A stretch of 64,000 nucleotides of DNA from NCBI RefSeq assembly GCF_024505145.1, contig NZ_JANIAA010000036.1, positions 44,438 to 108,437 on the forward strand. The letters run 5' to 3'. The position numbers and the translations under genes were made by a program. Shown piece after piece: positions 49,133 through 57,628 of this stretch. This stretch comes from Streptomyces rugosispiralis. GTDB lineage: Bacteria; Actinomycetota; Actinomycetes; Streptomycetales; Streptomycetaceae. Every line of letters begins with the position of its first letter. Position 1 is the stretch's first letter. The notes below the pieces were generated by a model. It was given only the letters and a program-made list of their open reading frames with translations. It was not told where the DNA came from and made no database searches.

Positions 49133-49537
49133 ATGACGACCTCGGCGGCCGACACCACCGCGTCCACCGACGGCGACGAGCGGGGCCAGTCGTCCGGGCA
49201 CACCTCCGCCCAGGACTCCGTACCCCACGGTGGGCATGGATACGCCAAACAAAAGGATCAGCACCTGAAGCGGCTGCGCCGGATCGAGGGCCAGATCAGG
49301 GGACTGCAGCGGATGGTTGAGGAAGACGTCTACTGCATCGACATACTCACCCAGGTCTCGGCGAGCACCAAGGCGCTCCAGTCCTTCGCCCTCCAACTGC
49401 TCGAGGAGCATCTGCGCCACTGTGTCGCCAGCGCGGCCGTGGAGAGCGCCGCCCAGGGCGAGGCGGAGGGCACGGGAGAGGTCGACGCCAAGGTGGCCGA
49501 GGCCACGGCGGCAATCGCCCGGCTGCTGCGGACCTGA
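49133..49537 (+). CDS. csoR: CsoR, copper-sensing transcriptional repressor
   Basis: This 134-residue DUF156 protein is all-helical after a disordered N-terminus of ~40 residues. The copper ligands are Cys68 (EDVYCIDIL), His93 and Cys97 (EEHLRHC), with the 25- and 4-residue spacing of characterised CsoR proteins. It lacks copper-export genes next to it, so it may act on copZA operons elsewhere, as the Streptomyces lividans CsoR does. The operator upstream shows that it controls itself. Confidence 0.93.
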   Translation: MTTSAADTTASTDGDERGQSSGHTSAQDSVPHGGHGYAKQKDQHLKRLRRIEGQIRGLQRMVEEDVYCIDILTQVSASTKALQSFALQLLEEHLRHCVASAAVESAAQGEAEGTGEVDAKVAEATAAIARLLRT

Positions 49538-49571
49538 GCGCGGGCGCGGGGCGCGTCTCCGGGGCAGCGCC

Positions 49572-49669
49572 GGTACGGGGCCGTGCCCCGTACCCGGGCG
49601 TGGACATGATCGGTCGCCGTCCGCTCACGTCTCGCCGGACGGGGCCGCCCGGCGCCCGCCGGCGAGACG
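49572..49669. terminator. two hairpins between csoR and the convergent gene
   Basis: GGTACGGGGC (49572-49581) pairs with GCCCCGTACC (49585-49594) over a 3-base loop. A second stem, CGTCTCGCCGG (49628-49638) with CCGGCGAGACG (49659-49669), follows. Both lie between convergent 3' ends and can stop transcription from either side. Confidence 0.75.
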
Positions 49670-49698
49670 GCGGCATCGACATTGCCGCGGGGCGTCCG

Positions 49699-50082
49699 CT
49701 ATGGGGCGTCCGGGCTCCCGGCACCGGCCTCCGGGGCGGCCTTCGCGTCCTCGGCGGCATTTCCGTTCTCGGGGGACTTCGCGTCCTCGGCGGGGTTTCC
49801 GCTCCCGGCGCCCCGCGCCTTCTCGGCCGCCTGCGCCTTCTCCGCGCGCCTCACCTTCTCCGGGCGCTTCCCCTCCTCGGCGCCCTTCCCGTTTCCCCTG
49901 GCACCCGTGGTCCCCTCGGCCGAATCTGATCGGTCGGCCTGCACCCGGAGCACCTCGTCGATACGGTCCGTACTGAGCCTGTCCTCGTCCGCGCTCGACG
50001 CAGCGATCATCAAGTCACCATAGAGATCGATTTCGACGAGGGCCACGGGGTCCGGGCCCGACGAGCCGCGACGCGCAACCAC
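49699..50082 (-). CDS. conserved Streptomyces protein with charged repetitive tail
   Basis: A GTG at 50082 with GGAGGAGG about nine bases before it gives 127 residues. The N-terminal half (VVARRGSSGPDPVALVEIDLYGDLMIAASSADEDRLSTDRIDEVL) is an ordered alpha/beta segment known to me only as a conserved hypothetical in Streptomyces. The second half is an Ala/Glu/Lys-rich low-complexity tail (GKGAEEGKRPEKVRRAEKAQ) with short repeats. No catalytic motif is seen. Its length varies because of the tail. Confidence 0.65.
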   Translation of the reverse strand: MVARRGSSGPDPVALVEIDLYGDLMIAASSADEDRLSTDRIDEVLRVQADRSDSAEGTTGARGNGKGAEEGKRPEKVRRAEKAQAAEKARGAGSGNPAEDAKSPENGNAAEDAKAAPEAGAGSPDAP

Positions 50083-50209
50083 GTGTTTCACCTCCTCCAG
50101 CGAGCACCTGCGAGCACTTTCGAGCAGCGGCTTCCCAGCGTAGGGATCGGTACACACTCCGCGCATGGCACGGATGGGCCATTTCGAAGGGCAAAGCGGG
50201 CCCCTCCGA

Positions 50210-51127
50210 CTACTTCTGAGGTGATCCGACCTTCCCTGTGTAGATATCCGTGGGCTTGGGGAGCTCAACCTCGGCGGGGGCCCCGAAGTCGTACAGCTCC
50301 GTGGTCGAGGCGACCCCCAGTTCGCCGCGCCGCCGTCCGGCGGCGTCCGGGCTCTCCGCCGCCTCCTTGCCGTCGGCCCGGCCGGTCACGGTGAACCGGT
50401 GACGCACCTCGCGCAGCCGGCCGAGTCCGTCGAGATACGCGTCGAAGCGCACCGTGCTCTCGTCGAACCCCCTGGCCGCGGCCGCCAGCGGCCCCCGCGC
50501 GCCCCGCGAGGCGGCCCGCGCCGCCCGGCCGATGTCGGTGGTGCCGCGGTAGTGGCGCACCAGGTCCCCGCCGAGCCCCTCCTCGCCGACCAGGCTGGCC
50601 GCCCGCACCCCGCGCAGCAGCTCGGCCGCGGTCAGCGGATCCGTGGCCCCGCCGGTGACCAGATTGCCGTCGGGGATGTCCGTCGTATCCACCCGCACCC
50701 ATTTGTCGCGCGGAATGCCCGCACCGCGATTGCGCATGAAAAGCGCCCCGGAGGTCAGGAGTTCGGTGATCGGCGCATGCTCTGCGGTCCCCATCGCGTC
50801 CCTCGGCAGCAGCAGCCGCAGCCGACCCAGCCGCTTCTCGAAGTCGTACGCGCCGCTGCCCCTGATGGACACGCGGGTGCCGCCCGTCGCCGTCTCCATG
50901 GTCGTACGGACCCGTGAGCTGCCCGCCTTGACCAGCACATCCGCGGCCCGGTGCAGGACCGTGACCGCGCTCTCGCGTGCGGTGCCGCCCGGTCGTTCAT
51001 CGGCCGCCGTCTCGGTGGAGCAGCCGCTCAGAGTCGCCAGCGACACGGCCAGCAGGCCACCCGACACGGCCCCGGCGACCGCTCTCAGCCGTCTCCGTAC
51101 GCCGAGCCCGCGCTGCTGGAACACCAT
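50210..51127 (-). CDS. lipoprotein, LppX/LprG-like fold likely
   Basis: The 305-residue protein has a signal peptide with lipobox LSGC (Cys36). The mature part has an alternating beta/helix pattern (RVRTTMETATGGTRVSIRGSGAYDFEKRLGRLRLLL, then DKWVRVDTTD and TVRFDAYLDGLGRLREVRHRFTVTG). This resembles the half-barrel of actinobacterial LppX/LprG-type lipoproteins that carry lipids or act as folding helpers. The match is structural and not certain. It lies beside an unrelated small gene divergently. Confidence 0.75.
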   Translation of the reverse strand: MVFQQRGLGVRRRLRAVAGAVSGGLLAVSLATLSGCSTETAADERPGGTARESAVTVLHRAADVLVKAGSSRVRTTMETATGGTRVSIRGSGAYDFEKRLGRLRLLLPRDAMGTAEHAPITELLTSGALFMRNRGAGIPRDKWVRVDTTDIPDGNLVTGGATDPLTAAELLRGVRAASLVGEEGLGGDLVRHYRGTTDIGRAARAASRGARGPLAAAARGFDESTVRFDAYLDGLGRLREVRHRFTVTGRADGKEAAESPDAAGRRRGELGVASTTELYDFGAPAEVELPKPTDIYTGKVGSPQK

Positions 51128-51222
51128 CGACCGCCGACCCCCTGGCCACGCTCGTCCCGCTTGGTACTTGTTCGTTTAACGATCCACACCGGGAGCTCGT
51201 CACGGCCCGGTAGCGTGGTCAT

Positions 51223-51429
51223 GTGCTCGACTCAGGCGACATAGGCCCCGGCCAGAACCGCACCACCACCGTGGAGCGGGGCTCCTTCTCCATCGCCCGC
51301 TGCACCTGCGGCTGGTCCGGCCCGGCCCGTCGCGCCAGAGCCCTCGCCCGCGATGACGCGGCGGACCATGCGACGATCCGTCACACCTCGTCCGAAACAA
51401 GCGATTCATCGGACTCGTCCGATGAGTGA
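51223..51429 (+). CDS. small conserved protein with Cys pair and Ser/Asp-rich tail
   Basis: A GTG start only 7 bp after a TAGCGT-like -10 suggests a leaderless mRNA. The 68-residue protein has NRTTTVERGSFSIARCTCGWSGPARRARALARDDAADHA, in which C-x-C is followed by GW, a pattern common to small Streptomyces proteins that may bind zinc. The tail SSETSDSSDSSDE is unusual and results from the repeat at the gene's end. The function is unknown. Confidence 0.65.
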   Translation: MLDSGDIGPGQNRTTTVERGSFSIARCTCGWSGPARRARALARDDAADHATIRHTSSETSDSSDSSDE

Positions 51430-51447
51430 CGATCGGACTCGTCCGAT
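51408..51447 (+). repeat. two copies of the palindrome ATCGGACTCGTCCGAT around a stop codon
   Basis: The 16-bp palindrome ATCGGACTCGTCCGAT occurs at 51408-51423 and 51432-51447, 24 bp apart. The first lies inside the end of the small gene and the second just after its stop (51427-51429). Each copy is a 7-bp inverted repeat around TC, so the pair may be an operator or terminator as well as another case of a duplicated gene end. Confidence 0.85.
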
Positions 51448-51593
51448 TGGCGCGGGTTGTCCGTCCCCCGACAACTCTTCGGCCACGAGCGGAACCACAC
51501 CCCCCGGCCCACCCCTCTGACCAAGGGACCGGGCCGCCTTCGCGGTGCCCGGCCGACGGTTGAGAGCAGCGCCGACAGGGAGGGGACACCGCC

Positions 51594-53207
51594 ATGAACC
51601 GGCGGACACTGCTGGCAGCGGGCACGGGGCTGACGGCCACCGCCGCAGGGGTCACCGCGTGCGACGACGACGCGGGGAAGGCCGGCGGTGACACGAGCCC
51701 GGTCGGCTCCTCCTCCTCGACGTCGGACGCCCGTTCGGCCTCCGCGAGCGGCACTCGCCCCGCCGTCGACGGCAAGCCCAAGTCCGCGGACTGGAGCGCG
51801 CTCGGCAAGGACCTCCAGGGCGACCTGGTACGCCCCGGAGACTCCGACTACACCTCCGCCAGCCGGCTCTACAACACCCGCTTCGACCATCTGCGCCCGG
51901 CCGGCGTCGCCTATATAGAGAACACCGCGGACATCTCCGCCTGTCTGGACTTCGCCCGGCGCCACGGCGCCCCCGTCGCGATCCGCAACGGCGGTCACTC
52001 CTACGCCGGCTGGTCGAGCGGCGACGGCCGCCTCGTCATCGACGTCTCCGCGCTCTCCGCGATCCGTACGACCTCCGGCGAGGCGCGGATCGGCGCCGGC
52101 GCCAAGCTCATCGACGTCTACACCACACTGGGCGCCCGCGGCGTCACCGTCCCCGGCGGCTCCTGCCCGAGCGTCGGCATATCGGGGCTGACCCTCGGCG
52201 GCGGCCACGGTGTGGTCTCCCGGGCGTACGGACTGACCGCCGACAGCCTTACGGGCGCCACCATCGTCACCGCGGACGGCAAGGCCCTGGAGGTCTCCAA
52301 GAGCCGCGAGGCCGAGCTGTTCTGGGCGCTGCGCGGCGCGGGCAACGGCAACTTCGGCGTCGTCACCGAACTGCGCTTCCGTACGCATGACGCGGCCGAC
52401 GGCGTGACCTGTTACATGTCATGGCCATGGTCCAAGGCCGCGAAGGTGCTGAGCGCCTGGCAGAAGTGGGGCCCGGACCAGCCGGACGAGATCTGGTCGG
52501 CGCTCCACCTGTCGGCCACCCCCGGACGCACCCCCACCGTCTCCATCAGCTGCTTCTCGCTCGGCACCTACGGCGCGCTGCAGAACGCGGTGGACAAGCT
52601 CGCCGACGGACCGGGCGGCCCCGGCCCCGCCTCGCAGGTCAGCCTGCGCCGCCGCGGCTATGTCGACGCCATGCGGATGTACGCGGGCTGCGGCGACACC
52701 TCCACGGCCAACTGCCATCTGCCGGGCGACAAGCCCGGCCGCAGCACCTCCGGGGTGCTGAACCGCGAGACCTACGCGGCGCGCTCGGACTTCTTCGACC
52801 GCTCGCTGAGCCAGGCGGGCGTCCGGGCGATGCTGGACCAGTTGGAGCGCTACGGGCGGCGCACCGGCGGCGGGGGCGCGGTCAGCATCGCGCTCACCGC
52901 GCTCGGCGGGGCGGTCAACCGGGTCTCGCCCACGGCCACGTCCTTCGTCCACCGCCGCTCGCGGTTCCTCGCGCAGTACACCGCCTCCTGGGCGGCGGCC
53001 GGCTCGGGCACCGCGGGCAACGCCTGGCTGGACGGCGCCCATAAGGCGATGCGGCGGTACGCCTCCGGGGCGGCGTACCAGAACTACACGGACGCGTCGC
53101 TGAAGGACTGGCGCTCGGCCTACTACGGCCCGGCCACCGACAAGCTGACGCGGGTGAAGAAGCGTTACGACCCGGACCGGCTCTTCGACTTCCCGCAGGC
53201 GCTGTGA
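51594..53207 (+). CDS. Tat-exported FAD-linked oxidoreductase (berberine bridge enzyme family), lipoprotein
   Basis: The 537-residue protein has a twin-arginine signal (NRRTLLAAG) ending in a lipobox-like VTAC (Cys23). The FAD domain has the two sites for bicovalent flavin attachment: His135 in NGGHSYAG and Cys191 in GGSCPSVG. The BBE domain closes with NYTDASLKDWRSAYYG and YDPDRLFDFPQAL, as in oligosaccharide and secondary-metabolite oxidases. The folded, flavin-loaded enzyme is exported and probably tethered to the membrane. It would oxidise an extracellular sugar, alcohol or alkaloid-like compound with oxygen. A terminator follows. Confidence 0.92.
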   Translation: MNRRTLLAAGTGLTATAAGVTACDDDAGKAGGDTSPVGSSSSTSDARSASASGTRPAVDGKPKSADWSALGKDLQGDLVRPGDSDYTSASRLYNTRFDHLRPAGVAYIENTADISACLDFARRHGAPVAIRNGGHSYAGWSSGDGRLVIDVSALSAIRTTSGEARIGAGAKLIDVYTTLGARGVTVPGGSCPSVGISGLTLGGGHGVVSRAYGLTADSLTGATIVTADGKALEVSKSREAELFWALRGAGNGNFGVVTELRFRTHDAADGVTCYMSWPWSKAAKVLSAWQKWGPDQPDEIWSALHLSATPGRTPTVSISCFSLGTYGALQNAVDKLADGPGGPGPASQVSLRRRGYVDAMRMYAGCGDTSTANCHLPGDKPGRSTSGVLNRETYAARSDFFDRSLSQAGVRAMLDQLERYGRRTGGGGAVSIALTALGGAVNRVSPTATSFVHRRSRFLAQYTASWAAAGSGTAGNAWLDGAHKAMRRYASGAAYQNYTDASLKDWRSAYYGPATDKLTRVKKRYDPDRLFDFPQAL

Positions 53208-53256
53208 GGCCCTCGGCGCGACGCCGCACGTCTGCGGCTGATCTGCGGAGATGACA

Positions 53257-53282
53257 GAAGGCCCGGCAGCCGCCGGGCCTTC
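53257..53282 (+). terminator. terminator after the FAD oxidoreductase gene
   Basis: GAAGGCCCGGC (53257-53267) and GCCGGGCCTTC (53272-53282) form an 11-bp stem with a 4-base loop followed by TTCG. It lies 49 bp after the stop codon and 36 bp before the convergent PAP2 gene's end. Confidence 0.9.
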
Positions 53283-53318
53283 TTCGTATCCGCGTTCGTG
53301 GCGTCCGTAAGGATGCCG

Positions 53319-54032
53319 CTACGCCGCCAGGTCCTTGTTCCCGTGGTCGCCGCCCACCGAGCGGGACTCGGCGAGCTCCGCGCGTGCCTCGTCCGCGTCC
53401 TGGTCGGTGGCGGCGGGCTCGGCCCGTATCAGGCGGCCGACGCGCGAACCCGCGACCGCCGTGGTCAGCGGGGTCAGCAGCATCATCGCGAGCGGCGCCA
53501 GCAGCAGCGTGACCGCCGTCCCCAGGGCGAACCCGCCGATCACATCGGTGGGGTAGTGGACACCCATGTAGACGCGGCAGAACCCTTCCAGCAGTGCGAG
53601 CCCTATGGCGGCAACCCCATAGGCGCGATGGGCCATGAAGACGCCGACGGCGACCGCCATGGTCAGCGTCGCGTGGTCGCTGACGAACGAGAAGTCGGTC
53701 TTGCCCGCCACCAGGACGTCGAGCCCCTGATGGTCCCTGAAGGGTCTGGGCCGCTCGACGAAGCCGCGGATGGGGATGTTGGCGATGAGCGCCAGCCCGG
53801 CGGCCAGCGGGGCCCACACCAGCCCGGCGACGGCGGACGGCGCCTCCTGCGGCCGCTTCCGGACACTCCACCAGGCGGCCAGGGTCACCAGGGCGAGCCC
53901 GATGATGATCCCGTACTCGCCGACGAACTCCATGACGCGGTCGAACCAGTGCGGGGCGTCCTTCGCCAGCCCGTTGATGTCGTAGAGAAGGCTGACATCG
54001 GGGTTCGACCCGTCGAGTGCGAGTCCAGCCAT
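53319..54032 (-). CDS. PAP2-family membrane phosphatase
   Basis: The 237-residue protein has six membrane helices with the acid-phosphatase motifs: RGFVERPRPF (KxxxxxxRP-like, Arg replacing Lys), SFVSDHAT (PSGH-like with Asp for Gly) and CRVYMGVHYPTDVIGG (SRxxxxxHxxxD-like, with the His and Asp kept). It could be an undecaprenyl-pyrophosphate or lipid phosphate phosphatase acting at the outer face. The charged tail (residues ~205-237) is cytosolic. The upstream 236 bp to the next gene contain no ORF that I would defend. Confidence 0.88.
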   Translation of the reverse strand: MAGLALDGSNPDVSLLYDINGLAKDAPHWFDRVMEFVGEYGIIIGLALVTLAAWWSVRKRPQEAPSAVAGLVWAPLAAGLALIANIPIRGFVERPRPFRDHQGLDVLVAGKTDFSFVSDHATLTMAVAVGVFMAHRAYGVAAIGLALLEGFCRVYMGVHYPTDVIGGFALGTAVTLLLAPLAMMLLTPLTTAVAGSRVGRLIRAEPAATDQDADEARAELAESRSVGGDHGNKDLAA

Positions 54033-54268
54033 ATGCCGTGGCCCCTTATCTCTTGCCTGTCACTACGTGCAGCTGCCGACCCCCCGTAATGCCTTGCGAG
54101 CCGTGGCAACGCGACCGGCGCCGGAGAGTCCGCCGTCGATCCACGCTGATCCACGCCTCGATCCACCTCCAGGGAACGCCCTCTTCTCGCCAGGGGTTCC
54201 GTACTCCACCCAACGATCACCGGGACGTTATCGAAGGGTGACCGATCGTCGCAGCTCAGGGGGAATCC

Positions 54269-55276
54269 TTACGCGGAGTTCGCCCGCGGCAGCGCTTTCG
54301 CGCCATCCTGAGTCACCCGCGTAGCTCCGATGTAGTCCGGCGAGTCGATCTTGTCAAAACGGATCACCGCACCGGTATAGGGCGCGTTGATCATGTAGCC
54401 GCCGCCTACGTAGATCCCCACATGGTGGATCGATCTCGGGTCGTCGAGGTCGTAGGCGAAGAAGACCAGATCGCCGGGGAGCAGCTCGCTCCGCTTGGGG
54501 TGCGGTCCGGCGTTCCACTGGTCATTGGCGACGCGCGGCAGATCGATGCCGACGGTCTTGTACGCCGCCTTGGTCAGCCCCGAGCAGTCGAACCGCCCGC
54601 CCTCCTCCGGCGTGCCGTTCCCACCCCACAGGTAGGGCTTGCCGAGCTGCTTCTGCGCGAAGTAGATCGCCCCGGCCGACTGCTGGGAGGGCTGGACCTT
54701 CTGGATCGGCGCCTCGAAGCTCTTGGCGAGGGTGGTGATGGTCTTCACGTAGTTCTGGGTCTCGCGGTAAGGCGGCACCCCGCCGTACTTGATCACGGCA
54801 TAGGCGCCCGCGTTGTACGAGGCCAGCATGTTGTGCGTCTGATCGCCCGGCACGTCCTTGACGTACTTGGCGAGCGAGCAGTCGTAGGCGGCCGCCGACG
54901 GGATCGCGTCCTGCGGGTCCCAGATGTCCTTGACGCCGTCCTTGTTGCCGTCGACCCCGTGCGAGGCCCAGGTGGCGGGGATGAACTGCGCTATCCCCTT
55001 GGCGTTGGCCGGGCTCTGCGCCTTAGCGTTCCAGCCGCTCTCCTGGTAGAGCTGCGCGGCGAGGAGCGCGGGGTTGATGGCCGAACAGGAGTTCCCGTAC
55101 CGCCGGATGAGCGGTTCGTACGTGGCGGGAACGGCGCCCTTGGCCAGCCCGACGGCCTTACCGCCGGCACCGCCGACGAGGTCCGCCGCGACCATATAGG
55201 TACCGACGACGAGCAGGGCGACGAAGGAAAAGGAGACTCCGAGACCGACACTGACACCCAGCCAGACCTTACGCAC
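54269..55276 (-). CDS. bifunctional cell-wall hydrolase: lytic transglycosylase plus NlpC/P60
   Basis: The GTG at 55276, eight bases after GGGGGAGGA, gives 335 residues. One N-terminal membrane anchor (about 5-32) leads to a lytic transglycosylase domain with catalytic Glu79 (LYQESGWN) and the AQFIP and YNAG motifs. A C-terminal C40 peptidase follows with Cys231 (FDCSGLTKAAY), His285 (HHVGIY) and Asn297 (YMINAP). This two-domain form is that of wall hydrolases such as VirB1-like/TcpG proteins of Gram-positive conjugation systems, which open the peptidoglycan for a secretion channel. It is divergent from the secretion-like genes that start at 56099 and is probably part of the same machine. Confidence 0.88.
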   Translation of the reverse strand: MRKVWLGVSVGLGVSFSFVALLVVGTYMVAADLVGGAGGKAVGLAKGAVPATYEPLIRRYGNSCSAINPALLAAQLYQESGWNAKAQSPANAKGIAQFIPATWASHGVDGNKDGVKDIWDPQDAIPSAAAYDCSLAKYVKDVPGDQTHNMLASYNAGAYAVIKYGGVPPYRETQNYVKTITTLAKSFEAPIQKVQPSQQSAGAIYFAQKQLGKPYLWGGNGTPEEGGRFDCSGLTKAAYKTVGIDLPRVANDQWNAGPHPKRSELLPGDLVFFAYDLDDPRSIHHVGIYVGGGYMINAPYTGAVIRFDKIDSPDYIGATRVTQDGAKALPRANSA

Positions 55277-55501
55277 CCGGCCATCCTCCCCCATTCGCCC
55301 GCCATGCGAACGCGTTTCCGCTCGCACGGCGAAAATCAGCCGCTCCGCAGCCGAAACCATACGACGGCCGACGACGCGCGCCCCCTTATGCGCCGCCGAC
55401 CCGCCCCGCACGCCTCACCGCCCCGTCTCGGCCGCCTCTCGCGGGGTCGCGGACCGCGTAGAGTCCAGCCGTCCGAGCACCACGACCCCTGGGGACCGCA
55501 G

Positions 55502-55750
55502 ATGACACGGCTCGACTGGCAAGACCTCGACTGGCAGCGGGCCGCACCCGCCGACCTTCCGGAGGGCGCCGCCTACCTCGAGGTGGCCGTGGGCCCCGAC
55601 GACCAGATCCTGATGCGCGAGAGCAACGACCCGGAGACCGTGGTCGTCACGACCCGCGCCAAATGGGACGCGTTCATCAAGGGCGTCAAGGCGGGCGAGT
55701 TCGACGACTTCGCGGACCTCACGGAGACGGACGAGCCCGCGGGGCAGTGA
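55502..55750 (+). CDS. DUF397 protein
   Basis: The ATG at 55502 gives 82 residues matching DUF397: TRLDWQDLDWQRA at the start, a central EVAVGPDDQILMRESNDPE and VVVTTRAKWDAFIKGVKAGEFDDFADL at the end. DUF397 proteins usually follow an XRE regulator gene, with which they interact. Here the regulator gene is missing, so this one is an orphan. It sits between the divergent wall hydrolase and the secretion-like operon. Confidence 0.85.
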   Translation: MTRLDWQDLDWQRAAPADLPEGAAYLEVAVGPDDQILMRESNDPETVVVTTRAKWDAFIKGVKAGEFDDFADLTETDEPAGQ

Positions 55751-56098
55751 GCGGCCGCGGGGAAACGACGGGCCCGCGGGGAAGTGAGGGGCGGGACACA
55801 GCGGGCGGAGGTGCCGGGCGCAGCCGCGCTGATGACCCTTCGCCAAGGAGCCTGCCCGCCAACCCCTCACGGATCGTTGCCCGGCCCCCACCCGCGTGAT
55901 ACACAGAGTGACCATACGACACTCCGTTGACCTGCCTCACACGGCCGCCGGACGGGCGTGTCCCACAACACGCACGAGATCCGCCAAGAAATGCCGCCAA
56001 GTCGACATGCGGAAGCGGATTCATCAGCGAAGATAGAGGCTGACCCACGCCATGCCGGCGAGGAGACACAACAACCCACAAGGGGCGGTGAGTTCATC
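55751..56098 (+). other. 348-bp region upstream of the secretion-like operon
   Basis: No gene with a good ribosome site is seen, although a frame without good coding features is open from 55958. A TTGACC hexamer is near 55926, but a matching -10 is unclear. The small membrane protein gene at 56099 has its ribosome site AAGGGGCGG just at the end of this stretch. The operon promoter is presumably here. Confidence 0.5.
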
Positions 56099-56407
56099 AT
56101 GTTCCTAGCGGCCGAAAAGGGCGACATCAACACCATCATCGGCGGAATCGCCCCAGACTGGGGTCCGTTCGGCAGCCTGGGCAGCGAGGCCCGCGTCATG
56201 ATCGAGGTCGTGATGGCGGTCGCACTGCTGCTGTGCTTCGGCATCGCCATCTGGGGCGCGGCCAAGCAGCGGATCGGCGCGACGGCCCTGCGGGACACCT
56301 TCAGCGCGGAGCAGGGCAAGGGGCTGATCGTCGCGGGCCTGACCGGTGTGTTCATCATCGGATCTCTGGGCACGCTCTTCACCATCGTGTACGGCATGGC
56401 CATCTAG
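56099..56407 (+). CDS. small two-helix membrane protein (VirB2-like position in a secretion cluster)
   Basis: The ATG at 56099 gives 102 residues: an acidic N-terminus (FLAAEKGDINTIIGGIAPDW), a first helix (MIEVVMAVALLLCFGIAIWGA), a short basic loop (KQRIGATALRDTF) and a second helix (GLIVAGLTGVFIIGSLGTLFTIVYG). Size and two-helix hairpin topology are those of VirB2/TrbC pilins or TcpE-like small channel components. There is no cleavable signal peptide of the usual type. It is the first gene of the cluster. The assignment as pilin is inference from order and topology. Confidence 0.75.
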   Translation: MFLAAEKGDINTIIGGIAPDWGPFGSLGSEARVMIEVVMAVALLLCFGIAIWGAAKQRIGATALRDTFSAEQGKGLIVAGLTGVFIIGSLGTLFTIVYGMAI

Positions 56408-56567
56408 CCGCGTCCCCGCCCGCCCCCGAGCCGCCCCTCCCGCGCGGGGCGCACACCCCTGGCCGCAAGCCTCCGCTCCCGATTCCCTCTACCGGCCCCA
56501 CACCCCGCACCCGAGGCTGCTCCCTGATGCCCGCTCCCGCTCACCACGCTGAGGTCGTGTCAGCTTG

Positions 56568-56741
56568 ATGTCCACTCACACCAGAGCGCCCGAGCGTCAG
56601 TCCTCGCCGTTACCGTCGTATGCGGGTGACGGAAGAGGGACCATGGATGACGCGGTCGCCGGAATCGGCGAGATCGGTGGGATCGGCGGTACCAGCAGGC
56701 TTGGCAGGCTCGGCACGGGTGAAGGGGCGTACGCAGGATGA
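56568..56741 (+). CDS. 57-residue Gly-rich small protein coupled to the VirB8-like gene
   Basis: A frame from ATG 56568 (or ATG 56643, which has the better ribosome site GAAGAGGGA) runs to a TGA that overlaps the next gene's ATG (ATGA at 56738). The C-terminal 32 residues start MDDAVAGIGEIGGIGGTSRL. There is no membrane segment. The exact start-stop overlap is the coupling seen between real genes of this operon. It could be a small component or simply a translational leader. I do not know a family for it. Confidence 0.5.
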   Translation: MSTHTRAPERQSSPLPSYAGDGRGTMDDAVAGIGEIGGIGGTSRLGRLGTGEGAYAG

Positions 56742-57628
56742 GTCTCGGCGGCGACGACGGATACGGCGGTGACTACGAGGGCCATGAGCCGCGCCGCGGA
56801 CGCGGCGCGGCCTCCGAAGGTCACCTGACGCGCACCCGCCTGCCCGAGGGCGACGGCGACCCCTACGGTCCACCCCGCCGAGCCCCCGGCCGCGCCAAGC
56901 CCAGCCGCAACGTGATCACCGTGGTCGGCGTCGTCGTCCTCCTCCTCGCGGCCATCGCCTTCGTCAACCGCGGCGACGGCAAGGACGGCGGCTCCAGCAG
57001 CGGCGACACCGGCGGGGGCGGCGGCACCGAGGCCCACCCCACGGCCCCCACGGGCGAGCGCCCGGTCGACGGCAAGAACGCCACGACCGGCATCGCCTCG
57101 GGCTTCGCCAAATCGGAGCAAGGCGCCCAGAGCGCGGCGGCGAACTACGCGGTGGCACTGGGGTCCACCGAGATGTACAACCGCGACCAACGCCATGAGC
57201 TCATCCCTCAGATCTTCACCACCGCGGCCGCCGACCGGCTCCAGACCAGGCTCGACAAGGCCTACTCCGCATCGTCCCTGGGGAGAATCGGCCTGGACGC
57301 GAACGGTAAGGCCGCCGACGGCATGACCTACGTCTCGCGCACCGCCCCTCTGGGCACCAAGGTCGGCAAGTTCTCGGGCACCAGCGCGACCGTCGCCGTC
57401 TGGTGCACCGGCGTGTTCGGCACGGCCGGAGAGGGATCGAAGAACCCGGTCACCAACGACTGGTTCACCCTGACGCTCAAGCTGCGGTGGGTGAACAACG
57501 ACTGGAAGGCCGAGAGCTACTCGCAGAAGGCCGGGCCGGCCCCGGTCAACAGCGACCGCACCGCGTCCACGGCCGATGAGATCGCCAAGGCAGTCGAGCA
57601 GTACGGAGGGTTCACCTATGCCCGCTAG
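56738..57628 (+). CDS. VirB8/TcpC-like single-pass membrane protein
   Basis: The 296-residue protein has a Gly/Arg-rich cytosolic N-terminus, one transmembrane helix (VITVVGVVVLLLAAIAFVN, about 59-77) and a Gly/Ser linker. An exported domain follows (SGFAKSEQGAQSAAANYAVALGS, HELIPQIFTTAAADRLQTRL, then WFTLTLKLRWVNNDWKAESYSQ). The pattern of helices then curved sheet fits the NTF2-like fold of VirB8 and TcpC. It overlaps the VirB6-like gene by 11 bp. In type IV systems such proteins scaffold the channel. The assignment is from topology and gene order. Confidence 0.75.
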   Translation: MSLGGDDGYGGDYEGHEPRRGRGAASEGHLTRTRLPEGDGDPYGPPRRAPGRAKPSRNVITVVGVVVLLLAAIAFVNRGDGKDGGSSSGDTGGGGGTEAHPTAPTGERPVDGKNATTGIASGFAKSEQGAQSAAANYAVALGSTEMYNRDQRHELIPQIFTTAAADRLQTRLDKAYSASSLGRIGLDANGKAADGMTYVSRTAPLGTKVGKFSGTSATVAVWCTGVFGTAGEGSKNPVTNDWFTLTLKLRWVNNDWKAESYSQKAGPAPVNSDRTASTADEIAKAVEQYGGFTYAR

